Below are positions 1 through 7,659 of a DNA stretch of 40,041 nucleotides, one piece after another (the first letter of the stretch is position 1; each line of letters opens with the position of its first letter). The stretch is from Thiobacillus sp. (lineage in GTDB: Bacteria; Pseudomonadota; Gammaproteobacteria; Burkholderiales; Thiobacillaceae), in the NCBI GenBank assembly GCA_021166845.1, contig JAJPEP010000035.1, forward strand, positions 1-40,041. Reading direction: 5' to 3'. The notes beneath the pieces are model-generated. The model saw only the letters and a program-made list of their open reading frames with translations, ran no database searches and was not told where the DNA came from. The translations under genes were made by a program, and so were the position numbers.

Positions 1-2
1 CC

Positions 3-1481
3 GGATTGCCGGACGACGTGCTGGCGATGATGAAAGCCGCGGCCGAGGCCGACGGCAAGACCGGCTGGAAGATCACCCTGCACATGCCGTCCTACCTTCC
101 GGTGATGCAGTACGCCGACAACCGCGGCCTGCGCGAGCAGCTGTACCGCGCCTACGTCACCCGCGCCTCAGAATTCGGCAAGCCCGAGCTCGACAACACG
201 CCACTGATCGGCAGCATCCTCAGGCTGCGCCGCGAGGCCGCCGAGTTGCTGGAATTCAAGAGCTACGCCGAGGTGTCTCTGGCAGCCAAGATGGCCGACA
301 CCCCGGCCGAGGTGCTGAAGTTCCTCGACGAGCTCGGCGTCCGCGCACGCCCCTACGCCGAAAAGGATTACGCCGAACTCAAGGCCTTCGCCCGCGACGA
401 ACTGGGTCTTGCAGACCTGCAGGCGTGGGACACGACCTACGCGTCGGAAAAGTTGAGCATCGCCCGCTACAGTTTTTCGGACCAGGAAGTGAAGCAGTAC
501 TTCCCCGAGCCGCGCGTGCTGGCTGGTCTGTTCAAGCTGATCGAGACGCTCTACGGCCTGCACGTGCGCGAGGACAGCGCGCCGGTATGGCACCCCGACG
601 TCAAGTTCTACACCTTGTACGACCGAGCCGGTCAGCGCATCGGCCAGTTCTACCTCGACCTCTACGCGCGCGCCTCCAAGCGCGGCGGCGCCTGGATGGA
701 CGACGTCATCACCCGCCGCAAAACGAGCGACGGCATCCAGACGCCGGTGGCCTATCTCAACTGCAACTTCTCCGGGCCGGTGGGCGGCAAGCCTGCCCTG
801 TTCACCCACGACGAGGTCATCACCCTCTTCCACGAGGCCGGCCACGGCCTGCACCATCTGCTGACGCAGATCGAGGAACTCGGCGTCTCCGGCATCAACG
901 GCGTCGAGTGGGACGCGGTCGAGCTGCCCTCGCAGTTCATGGAAAACTTCTGCTGGGAATGGGACGTGCTGAAGCACATGACCGCCCACGTCGACACCGG
1001 CGAGCCGCTGCCGCGCGCGCTGTTCGACAAGATGCTGGCGGCGAAGAACTTCCAGGCCGGCCTGCAGACGCTGCGCCAGATCGAGTTCGCCAGCTTCGAC
1101 ATGCATCTGCACGACGACTTCGACCCCAACGGCCCCCGCACTGCGCAGGATCTGATCGACGACATCCGGAAAAAAGTCGCGGTCATCATTCCGCCCGCCT
1201 GGAACCGCTTCCCCAACAATTTCTCGCACATCTTCGCCGGCGGCTACGCGGCCGGCTACTACAGCTACAAGTGGGCGGAAGTGTTGTCCGCCGACGCCTA
1301 CGCGCTGTTCGAGGACGAGGCCGAAGGCTACGGCGGCGTGCTGAATCCGGAAGTCGGCCACCGCTTCTGGAGCGAGATCCTGGCCCAGGGCGGCGCGCGT
1401 CCGGCGCTCGAATCGTTCAAGGCCTTCCGTGGCCGCGAGCCGACCATCGACGCCCTGCTGCGGCACAACGGCATGGTTTAA
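3..1481 (+). CDS. prlC: Oligopeptidase A (M3 family), 3' part
   Basis: Cytoplasmic zinc metallopeptidase of the M3 (thimet oligopeptidase) family, which degrades short peptides, including cleaved signal peptides. The frame is open to the left window edge, so the start is missing. About 490 residues are present, against roughly 680 in full-length family members. The zinc site HEAGH lies at 831-845, followed about 25 residues later by the segment EWDAVELPSQFMEN, which carries the third zinc ligand Glu. The C-terminal block with SHIFAGGYAAGYYSYKW is typical of bacterial PrlC. The stop codon TAA (1479-1481) lies at the very start of an inverted-repeat element, so the last residues may have been set by that insertion. 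Family assignment is secure. Confidence 0.95.
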   Translation, partial: GLPDDVLAMMKAAAEADGKTGWKITLHMPSYLPVMQYADNRGLREQLYRAYVTRASEFGKPELDNTPLIGSILRLRREAAELLEFKSYAEVSLAAKMADTPAEVLKFLDELGVRARPYAEKDYAELKAFARDELGLADLQAWDTTYASEKLSIARYSFSDQEVKQYFPEPRVLAGLFKLIETLYGLHVREDSAPVWHPDVKFYTLYDRAGQRIGQFYLDLYARASKRGGAWMDDVITRRKTSDGIQTPVAYLNCNFSGPVGGKPALFTHDEVITLFHEAGHGLHHLLTQIEELGVSGINGVEWDAVELPSQFMENFCWEWDVLKHMTAHVDTGEPLPRALFDKMLAAKNFQAGLQTLRQIEFASFDMHLHDDFDPNGPRTAQDLIDDIRKKVAVIIPPAWNRFPNNFSHIFAGGYAAGYYSYKWAEVLSADAYALFEDEAEGYGGVLNPEVGHRFWSEILAQGGARPALESFKAFRGREPTIDALLRHNGMV

Positions 1482-1596
1482 CCCGGATTGTTCATTACAC
1501 GATTTATGGCGCGTAACTCTGTGCACCGATTGACGCCCGAAGGTGCACGGAGTGCACCCTACGCAAAGCATCTCGCTCTAATGAACAATCCTGGTT
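1480..1596. repeat. 117-bp palindromic (MITE/REP-like) element
   Basis: Terminal inverted repeats of 18 bp at 1480-1497 (AACCCGGATTGTTCATTA) and 1579-1596 match at 17 of 18 positions. The interior holds a second set of GTGCAC words (around 1521, 1541 and 1552) that can pair. No open frame lies inside. The left end overlaps the prlC stop codon. This architecture, without coding capacity and next to a stop, fits a non-autonomous palindromic element; it could also act as a transcription barrier after prlC. No other copy was noticed in this window. Confidence 0.65.
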
Positions 1597-1654
1597 TAAA
1601 GCTTCACCCCACGGTGGCCGTTACAAGGAGGATCACGTCTTTCGGGAGCATGGC

Positions 1655-2179
1655 ATGAAAGCAGGAACCCTCTTGATGGCAGTCTGCCTGGCGGCGGCAA
1701 GCGCGTCGCTTGCCGCCGCCCAGCTATACCAGTGGAAGGATGCGCAGGGCCGCACGGTATACAGCGACCAGCCGCCGCCGCCCAGCATCCGCAACGTCCA
1801 GCAGAAGCCGTTCAAGGGCAGTTTCATCGAAGTCGGCGAATCCTACGCGGTCAAAACCGCGCGCGAGAAATTCCCCATCACCCTCTACGCCAGCGCGTGC
1901 GGCGTCCCCTGCGACCAGGCGCGGCAACTGCTCACCGAGCGCGGCGTGCCCTTCAGCAACAAGGATCCGCAGGCAAGCGCCGAATCCCAGGCCGAGCTGC
2001 AAAAGCTCACCGGGCGCCTGAACGTACCGGTGCTGGTGGTCGGCAGCGACAAGATCGACGGCTTTGAAACCGGCCAGTGGCAGGCCATGCTGGATCGCGC
2101 CGGCTATCCAAAGTCCGCTCCGCCCGGCCGCAAGCCGGCATCGCAAACCACCACGACTCCGACACCAGCAGCTCCCTAA
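1655..2179 (+). CDS. DUF4124 / glutaredoxin-like exported protein
   Basis: A 174-residue protein with a signal peptide (residues 1 to about 22, hydrophobic, ending in an Ala-rich segment). A DUF4124-type segment follows (YQWKDAQGRTVYSDQPPP, about 25-42), then a glutaredoxin-like fold (about 74-150) with ITLYAS before the cysteines and NVPVLVVG as the expected cis-Pro strand. It probably acts on thiols in the periplasm. The cysteine pair is spaced CGVPC (C82, C86), that is CX3C rather than the usual CX2C of glutaredoxins. The tail is Pro/Ala/Thr-rich. The ATG at 1655 is chosen for the GGGAG at 1644-1648; an earlier ATG at 1650 is in another frame. The domain pair is common in betaproteobacteria; the substrate is unknown. 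Confidence 0.8.
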   Translation: MKAGTLLMAVCLAAASASLAAAQLYQWKDAQGRTVYSDQPPPPSIRNVQQKPFKGSFIEVGESYAVKTAREKFPITLYASACGVPCDQARQLLTERGVPFSNKDPQASAESQAELQKLTGRLNVPVLVVGSDKIDGFETGQWQAMLDRAGYPKSAPPGRKPASQTTTTPTPAAP

Positions 2180-2205
2180 AGGATTCCTCTTGCGGGGTGC
2201 TCCGA

Positions 2206-2232
2206 TCCACCATGGGCTGAAGCCCATGTGGA
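2206..2232. repeat. Short palindrome between grx-like gene and xth
   Basis: TCCAC-C-ATGGGCT at 2206-2218 pairs with AGCCCAT-GTGGA at 2221-2232, giving a 12-bp stem with one bulged C and a loop of two bases (or a TGAA loop if the GC closing pairs are left open). No T-run follows in either direction, so it is not a canonical terminator. It may be a REP-like sequence or a site affecting xth. Confidence 0.5.
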
Positions 2233-2243
2233 GTCGCATGCGC

Positions 2244-2249
2244 TACACT
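2244..2249 (+). promoter_or_regulatory. Candidate -10 box for xth
   Basis: TACACT lies 7 bases before the xth ATG. A start point about 7 bases downstream would fall on the ATG itself. No convincing -35 is visible, so this is a weak call. Confidence 0.3.
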
Positions 2250-2256
2250 CGGCGGC

Positions 2257-3051
2257 ATGAAAATCGCCGCCTGGAACGTCAACTCCCTCAAGGTCCGCCT
2301 GCCCCAGCTGCTGGACTTTCTCGCCACCCGCCAGCCCGACGCGGTGTGCCTGCAGGAAACCAAACTTACCGATGAAAACTTCCCGGTCGCCGAGCTGGAA
2401 GCGGCCGGCTACCGCGTCGCCTTCGTCGGGCAAAAAACCTACAACGGCGTCGCCCTCGTCAGCCGCAGCGAACCGATCGACGTACAGGTCGGCATCCCGG
2501 GGCTGGAGGACGAACAGAAGCGCGTCATCGCCGCCACCGTCGACGGCGTGCGCCTGGTGTGCGTGTACTGCCCAAACGGCCAGAGCCTCGATTCCGACAA
2601 GTATCCCTACAAGCTCTCCTGGTTCGACGCCCTCGCCGCCTGGCTGAAGGACGAACTGGCGCGCCACCCCAGGCTCGCCGTGCTCGGCGACTACAACGTC
2701 GCCCCGGAAGACCGCGACGTGCACGATCCCGAGGCGTGGAAGGACAGCGTGCTGGTGTCGGAACCCGAACGCAAGCGCTTCCGCAACTTGTTGGCGCTGG
2801 GCCTGAAAGACAGCTTCCGGCTGTTCGAGCAGCAGGAAAAAAGCTACAGCTGGTGGGACTACCGGATGATGGGCTTCCGCCGCAACCACGGCCTGCGCAT
2901 CGACCACATCCTGCTTTCCGAACCGCTCGCCGCCGCCTGCACCGCCGCCAGCATCGACCGCGACATGCGCAAACTGGAGCGGCCGTCGGATCACGCGCCG
3001 GTGCTGGCGGAATTCGATTTGGCCACGCACCAAAAAAAGGGGCGCCCTTAG
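2257..3051 (+). CDS. xth: Exodeoxyribonuclease III
   Basis: AP endonuclease / 3'-5' exonuclease of base excision repair, in the endonuclease-exonuclease-phosphatase superfamily. At 264 residues it has the usual length. Motifs in order: N-terminal [13 protein letters not shown], the metal-ligand Glu in [22 protein letters not shown] (catalytic Asp/Asn), [11 protein letters not shown], and the C-terminal SDHAPV with the catalytic His. The start ATG has no clear ribosome binding site. A TACACT hexamer (2244-2249) ends only 7 bases upstream, so the message may be almost leaderless. The 3' end is convergent with amtB, and the last codons form part of the amtB terminator hairpin. Confidence 0.95.
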   Translation: MKIAAWNVNSLKVRLPQLLDFLATRQPDAVCLQETKLTDENFPVAELEAAGYRVAFVGQKTYNGVALVSRSEPIDVQVGIPGLEDEQKRVIAATVDGVRLVCVYCPNGQSLDSDKYPYKLSWFDALAAWLKDELARHPRLAVLGDYNVAPEDRDVHDPEAWKDSVLVSEPERKRFRNLLALGLKDSFRLFEQQEKSYSWWDYRMMGFRRNHGLRIDHILLSEPLAAACTAASIDRDMRKLERPSDHAPVLAEFDLATHQKKGRP

Positions 3052-3059
3052 AGCGCCCC
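3032..3059 (-). terminator. Rho-independent terminator of amtB
   Basis: On the minus strand GGGGCGC (3053-3059) pairs with GCGCCCC (3039-3045) around a 7-base loop, followed by seven T (3032-3038). It lies 25 bases after the amtB stop and includes the xth stop codon (3049-3051) in its loop. Confidence 0.85.
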
Positions 3060-3083
3060 AGCTTCCTTCGGAGAAAGGATGGA

Positions 3084-4475
3084 TCAGAGGTTGTAGGCCC
3101 GCTCGCCGTGGCTGGCGGTATCGAGACCTTCGCGTTCCTGTTCTTCGGTGACGCGCAGCCCCATGGTCATGTCGATCAGCTTGAACAGCACCAGGCTGAC
3201 CACGCCCGACCACACGATGGTGATGAGCACGCCGGTGGCCTGCGTCACCACCTGCCCGCCCATCGTGTAGTCGTCCACCCCGACGCCGCCCAGCGCGGGC
3301 GAGACGAAGATGCCGGTGCCGATGGCGCCGATGATGCCGCCGATGCCGTGGATGCCGAAGACGTCGAGCGAGTCGTCGTAGCCCAGCGCCTTCTTCAGGC
3401 CGGTGACGCCCCACAGGCAGACCACGCCGGCAACCGCGCCGAGCACGATCCCGCCCATGGTGCCGACCAGGCCCGCCGCCGGGGTGATCGCAACCAGACC
3501 CGCCACGACGCCAGATGCGAGACCCAGCATGGAGGGCTTGCCGCGCAGCATCCATTCGGCGAACATCCATGACAGGCCTGCAGCCGCAGTAGCGAGGATG
3601 GTGTTGATGAAGGCCAGCGCAGCGCCGCCGGTGGCTTCCAGGTTGGAGCCGGCGTTGAAGCCGAACCATCCCACCCACAGCAGCGAGGCGCCGATCATGG
3701 TCATCGGCAGGCTGTGCGGCGGCATCGCGTCGCGGCCGAGGCCGATACGCTTGCCCAGCACGATGGCGCCCACCAGCGCGGCGATACCGGCATTGATGTG
3801 CACCACCGTGCCGCCCGCGAAGTCCAGGTCGCCGGCTTCGAACAGGTAGCCGCCGGTCGCCCACACCATGTGCGCGATCGGCAGGTAGGAGAAGGTGAAC
3901 CACAGCGCGCCGAACACCATCAGGGCGGAGAACTTCACCCGCTCGGCGAGGCCGCCGACGATCAGCGCCACGGTGATGGCGGCAAAGGTCAGCTGGAAGG
4001 CGACGAACACCAGTTCCGGAATCACCACGCCATCGGTGAAGGTCGCCGCCGTGCTGTCGGCGGTGATGCCGGCGAGGAACATCTTCGACAGGTCGCCGAT
4101 CGCCCAGTTCATGCCGCCGCCGTCGCCGAACGCCAGCGAGTAGCCGTACACCGCCCACAGGATCGAGATCAGGCAGAAGATCGCCATCACCTGGGTCAGC
4201 ACCGACAGCATGTTCTTGGCGCGCACCAGACCGCCATAGAACAGCGCCACGCCCGGAATGATCATCAGGATGACCAGCAGGGTGGATAGCATCATCCAGG
4301 CGGTGTCGCCCTTGTCCGGCACCGGCGCCGCGGCTTCTTCCGCCGGAGCCGCTTCGACCGCATCGGCCACTGCGGACACCGCTTCCATCGCGGGCTCGAC
4401 CACTTCCTGCGCCAGCGTCAACCCGGGAGACAACAGGGCAAACAACAGGCCCAGCGAAGCAAATAGCGTTTTCAT
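3084..4475 (-). CDS. amtB: Ammonium transporter AmtB
   Basis: Inner-membrane ammonium channel of the Amt/MEP/Rh family, about 463 residues. It has a cleavable signal peptide (MKTLFASLGLLFALL...LAQE), an acidic Ala/Glu-rich spacer, then 11 membrane helices. The pore histidines are visible in VVHINAGIAALVG and FGIHGIGGIIG, and the first helix carries PGVALFYGGLVRAKN. I choose the ATG at 4475 because GAGGAG (4483-4488) sits 7 bases upstream; the ATG at 4481 would leave only one base. It lies 11 bases after glnK in the same transcript, the classic glnK-amtB pair in which GlnK plugs AmtB when nitrogen is plentiful. A strong terminator follows. Confidence 0.95.
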   Translation of the reverse strand: MKTLFASLGLLFALLSPGLTLAQEVVEPAMEAVSAVADAVEAAPAEEAAAPVPDKGDTAWMMLSTLLVILMIIPGVALFYGGLVRAKNMLSVLTQVMAIFCLISILWAVYGYSLAFGDGGGMNWAIGDLSKMFLAGITADSTAATFTDGVVIPELVFVAFQLTFAAITVALIVGGLAERVKFSALMVFGALWFTFSYLPIAHMVWATGGYLFEAGDLDFAGGTVVHINAGIAALVGAIVLGKRIGLGRDAMPPHSLPMTMIGASLLWVGWFGFNAGSNLEATGGAALAFINTILATAAAGLSWMFAEWMLRGKPSMLGLASGVVAGLVAITPAAGLVGTMGGIVLGAVAGVVCLWGVTGLKKALGYDDSLDVFGIHGIGGIIGAIGTGIFVSPALGGVGVDDYTMGGQVVTQATGVLITIVWSGVVSLVLFKLIDMTMGLRVTEEQEREGLDTASHGERAYNL

Positions 4476-4486
4476 GTTCATGCTCC

Positions 4487-4891
<405 letters not shown>

Positions 4892-5659
4892 TTAAAAAGC
4901 CTTGGAAATCCACACGGTCGTCGTGTCTTTGCCCAAAAACTCGCTGTTGGCATCCGTCCAGACCGCACGGTCGGCATCGGTGTCGGTGTACGCCACGCCA
5001 ACGGTCACGCCTTCCATAACTTTGCTCAACGTGCCCACGTCGTAGGCGAGGCTGACTTTCCAGTCGTCGTAGTCCTGCGCACCGTTGTTTTCAAAGCTGA
5101 ATGTGCCCCAATGCGCGCCAGCGGTCAGGCCGGTTTCGCCGATGGGTACGCTCGCGGAAATATCCAGATAGTCGGAGCCGTCGGCATTGGCGAAGCCGAA
5201 AACCTCATCGCTGACGGCGTAGGAATATTTGGCGGTGAACCACTTCCAGCCCAAAGCGGCGTAAATTTCTGTGGTGTCCGCATCCACCGCCCCCGCTTTC
5301 TTTCCCGGGTACATGTACTGGATCGCACCCACGTCGAAGGTCAGGCCGGTCTGGCCGATGTCGCCACGGAAACCGCCGTACACGTCGATCTCCACATTGC
5401 CGGAATCGTAGCCCTGGAAATCCTCAATCCAGCCCACGTTGGAACCCCAGGCGCCCAGATAGAAACCGCTGCTGTGCGAGTAGTCCAGGCCGCCCTGCAC
5501 GGCGGGGTCACCGCCGGTTTGGGAAATGCCCCGGAAAACGTAGTCGCTGAACATCCCGACATTGGCGCTCAAACTGTGCGGCGATTCTTCAGCTGCCATT
5601 GCAAAAGTGGGCACGCCCACCAGGCCGGTCAGAACCAAAGCATGTAGAAGTTTTTTCAT
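4892..5659 (-). CDS. TorF-family (TIGR02001) outer membrane porin
   Basis: A predicted outer-membrane beta-barrel of 255 residues. A signal peptide (MKKLLHALVLTGLVGVPTFAMA) is followed by SLSANVGMFSDYVFRGISQ, the hallmark opening of the TorF/TIGR02001 family, then alternating amphipathic strands and a terminal aromatic (ending WISKAF). I choose the ATG at 5659, with GGAG just upstream; the longer frame reaching 5761 lacks an initiator with a leader. The gene is first in the order porin-glnK-amtB and lies directly under a sigma-54 promoter with NtrC-type sites. This suggests a channel for ammonium or a small nitrogen compound, although the substrate is unproven. Confidence 0.85.
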   Translation of the reverse strand: MKKLLHALVLTGLVGVPTFAMAAEESPHSLSANVGMFSDYVFRGISQTGGDPAVQGGLDYSHSSGFYLGAWGSNVGWIEDFQGYDSGNVEIDVYGGFRGDIGQTGLTFDVGAIQYMYPGKKAGAVDADTTEIYAALGWKWFTAKYSYAVSDEVFGFANADGSDYLDISASVPIGETGLTAGAHWGTFSFENNGAQDYDDWKVSLAYDVGTLSKVMEGVTVGVAYTDTDADRAVWTDANSEFLGKDTTTVWISKAF

Positions 5660-5704
5660 GAATTTCTCCGTGGATGAAGTCGCGCAAATTCGCACTTTCC
5701 GTTC

Positions 5705-5721
5705 AGCACAAGCCGTGCCAG
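5705..5721 (-). promoter_or_regulatory. Sigma-54 promoter of porin-glnK-amtB
   Basis: On the minus strand the sequence reads CTGGCACGGCTTGTGCT. The GG (-24) and GC (-12) are separated by exactly 10 bases, and it matches the YTGGCACGNNNNTTGCW consensus with one deviation (GT for TT). The predicted start near 5694 leaves a leader of about 35 bases before the porin ATG. Confidence 0.85.
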
Positions 5722-5782
5722 ATAATTTATCATTTAAAAACAATTGGTTAAATTTATCCATCCACTCACACGAGCATAGACC

Positions 5783-5797
5783 GCACTTTCGTGGTGC
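5783..5797. promoter_or_regulatory. NtrC-type binding site 1
   Basis: GCACTTTCGTGGTGC fits the NtrC consensus GCAC-Y-N5-R-GTGC exactly. It is centred about 95 bases upstream of the predicted sigma-54 start point. Confidence 0.75.
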
Positions 5798-5813
5798 GCA
5801 TTGAAATCGTCAT

Positions 5814-5828
5814 GCACCCTCTTTGTGC
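5814..5828. promoter_or_regulatory. NtrC-type binding site 2
   Basis: GCACCCTCTTTGTGC fits the GCAC-N7-GTGC frame with one deviation at the R position. It lies 31 bp from site 1, close to three helical turns, as expected for cooperative enhancer dimers. It also lies in the upstream region of ubiK. Confidence 0.65.
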
Positions 5829-5903
5829 CGTGCGCTGCAAACGGGTGCCAGTACGCCATACATCCGGTGCTTGCTACACTCCGCCCATTAACAGGAGGCC
5901 TCC

Positions 5904-6164
5904 ATGAACCCGAATCCGAAATTTCCCAATCCCGCTTTCATCAACGATCTGGTCAACAAACTGGGCGAGGCGTTGAAGCAGTCGCCCGCGAAGGACATCG
6001 AAAAGAACCTCAAGGCCGGGGTGACCTCGATGCTCGGCAAGCTGGATATGGTGAGCCGGGAGGAATTCGACGTGCAGACCGAAGTGCTGGCGCGCACCCG
6101 CGAAAAACTCACGCAACTGGAAGTTCGCCTGTCCGAGCTGGAAAAGCAGCAGCTCGAAGACTGA
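5904..6164 (+). CDS. ubiK: Ubiquinone biosynthesis accessory factor UbiK
   Basis: A small BMFP/YqiC-family protein of 86 residues that helps the late steps of ubiquinone synthesis together with UbiJ. An amphipathic N-terminal half (NPAFINDLVNKLGEALKQSP) is followed by a C-terminal coiled coil (FDVQTEVLARTREKLTQLEVR...ELEKQQ), the usual layout. AGGAGG at 5891-5896 is well placed for the ATG at 5904. comM starts 4 bases after the stop. Its partner gene ubiJ lies about 29 kb away in this window. Confidence 0.9.
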   Translation: MNPNPKFPNPAFINDLVNKLGEALKQSPAKDIEKNLKAGVTSMLGKLDMVSREEFDVQTEVLARTREKLTQLEVRLSELEKQQLED

Positions 6165-6168
6165 TCGA

Positions 6169-7659
6169 ATGGCCGTCGCCGTCGTCAAAAGCCGGGCGTT
6201 GAACGGCATGGACGCGCCCGAGGTGGTGGTCGAGGCGCATCTCGCCAACGGCCTGCCGGCGTTCACCTTGGTGGGCCTGCCCGAAACCGAGGTGAAGGAA
6301 GCGCGCGACCGCGTGCGTGCGGCGATCCAGAATGCGCGCTTCGAATTCCCGGCGCGGCGCATCACGGTCAACCTCGCGCCGGCCGATCTGCCCAAGGAAT
6401 CCGGGCGCTTCGATCTGCCGATCGCGCTGGCGATCCTCGCCGCCTCCGGGCAGATCCCCGCCGACAAGTTCAAGCAGGCCGAATTCGCCGGCGAACTGGC
6501 GCTGACCGGCGAACTGCGCCCGGTGCGCGGTGCGCTGGCGATGGCGCTGGCCACCCGCAGTGCCGGCCGGTTGCTGGTGCTACCCGCCGCGTCGGCCGGC
6601 GAAGCGGCGCTCGCCAGCGGGGTCGAGACGCGCGGCGCGACCAGCCTGCTGGAAGTATGCGCGTGGCTGGCCGGCCAGGGTTCCCTGCTCGAACCCGAAT
6701 CCGATCCCCCGCCCGCCGCGCCGGACTATCCCGATTTCGCCGACGTCAAGGGCCAGGCCGCCTCCAAGCGCGCGCTCGAAGTCGCCGCCGCCGGCAATCA
6801 TTCCGTGTTGATGGCAGGCCCGCCCGGCACCGGCAAGTCGATGCTCGCCGCGCGCTTTCCCGGCATCCTGCCAGCGATGAGCGAGGACGAGGCGCTGGAA
6901 GCCGCCGCGGTGCAATCGCTCAACGGCGGCTTCCGCTTCGAACACTGGAAGCGGCGCCCGTTTCGCGCGCCGCACCATACCGCTTCCGCGGTGGCGCTGG
7001 TGGGCGGCGGCGGCAATCCGCGTCCGGGCGAGATTTCGCTGGCGCACCACGGCGTGCTGTTTCTCGACGAGTTGCCCGAGTTCTCGCGGCAGGTGCTGGA
7101 AGTGCTGCGCGAGCCGCTGGAGACCGGCCGCATCACGATTTCGCGCGCGGCGCGCCAGGCCGATTTCCCGGCGCGCTTCCAGCTGGTGGCGGCAATGAAC
7201 CCCTGCCCCTGCGGCTACCTCGGCCACCCCACCCAGGCGTGCCGCGACACGCCGGATCAGATCGCCCGTTATCGCGGGCGCATTTCCGGGCCGCTGCTCG
7301 ACCGCATCGACATCCAGATCAGCGTGCCCGCATTGACGCAGGACGAACTGATGCAGGCCGGCGCGGGCGAGGCCAGCGCCGCCATCCGCGAACGCGTGCA
7401 GGCCGCGCGCGGGCGCCAGATGGCGCGCCAGGGCAAGCCCAACGCCGCGCTCGGCACCCAGGAAATCGACCGCCACTGCACCCTGGATGCAGCCAGCGAA
7501 GCCCTGCTGAAGCAGGCGATCGTCCGGCTGAACCTGTCGGCGCGCGCCTATCACCGCGTGCTCAAGCTGGCGCGCAGCGTCGCCGACCTTGCCGGCAGCG
7601 ATGCCATCACCGCCGCGCATCTGGCCGAGGCGATCCAGTACCGGAGAGGCGCCGCATGA
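6169..7659 (+). CDS. comM: YifB/ComM-family Mg-chelatase-like AAA ATPase
   Basis: A hexameric DNA helicase that promotes branch migration during natural transformation in relatives. At 496 residues it has the family length. A ChlI-type N-terminal domain (AVVKSRALNGMDAPEV..., with VNLAPADLPKESGRFDL) is followed by the AAA core with Walker A GPPGTGKS (about residues 217-224), Walker B VLFLDELPEF, the GEISLAHHG segment and the Cys cluster NPCPCGYLG. The C-terminal lid domain has RAYHRVLKLARSVADL. It begins with ATG 4 bases after ubiK, and its stop overlaps the next start (ATGA), so the genes are probably co-translated. Confidence 0.93.
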   Translation: MAVAVVKSRALNGMDAPEVVVEAHLANGLPAFTLVGLPETEVKEARDRVRAAIQNARFEFPARRITVNLAPADLPKESGRFDLPIALAILAASGQIPADKFKQAEFAGELALTGELRPVRGALAMALATRSAGRLLVLPAASAGEAALASGVETRGATSLLEVCAWLAGQGSLLEPESDPPPAAPDYPDFADVKGQAASKRALEVAAAGNHSVLMAGPPGTGKSMLAARFPGILPAMSEDEALEAAAVQSLNGGFRFEHWKRRPFRAPHHTASAVALVGGGGNPRPGEISLAHHGVLFLDELPEFSRQVLEVLREPLETGRITISRAARQADFPARFQLVAAMNPCPCGYLGHPTQACRDTPDQIARYRGRISGPLLDRIDIQISVPALTQDELMQAGAGEASAAIRERVQAARGRQMARQGKPNAALGTQEIDRHCTLDAASEALLKQAIVRLNLSARAYHRVLKLARSVADLAGSDAITAAHLAEAIQYRRGAA

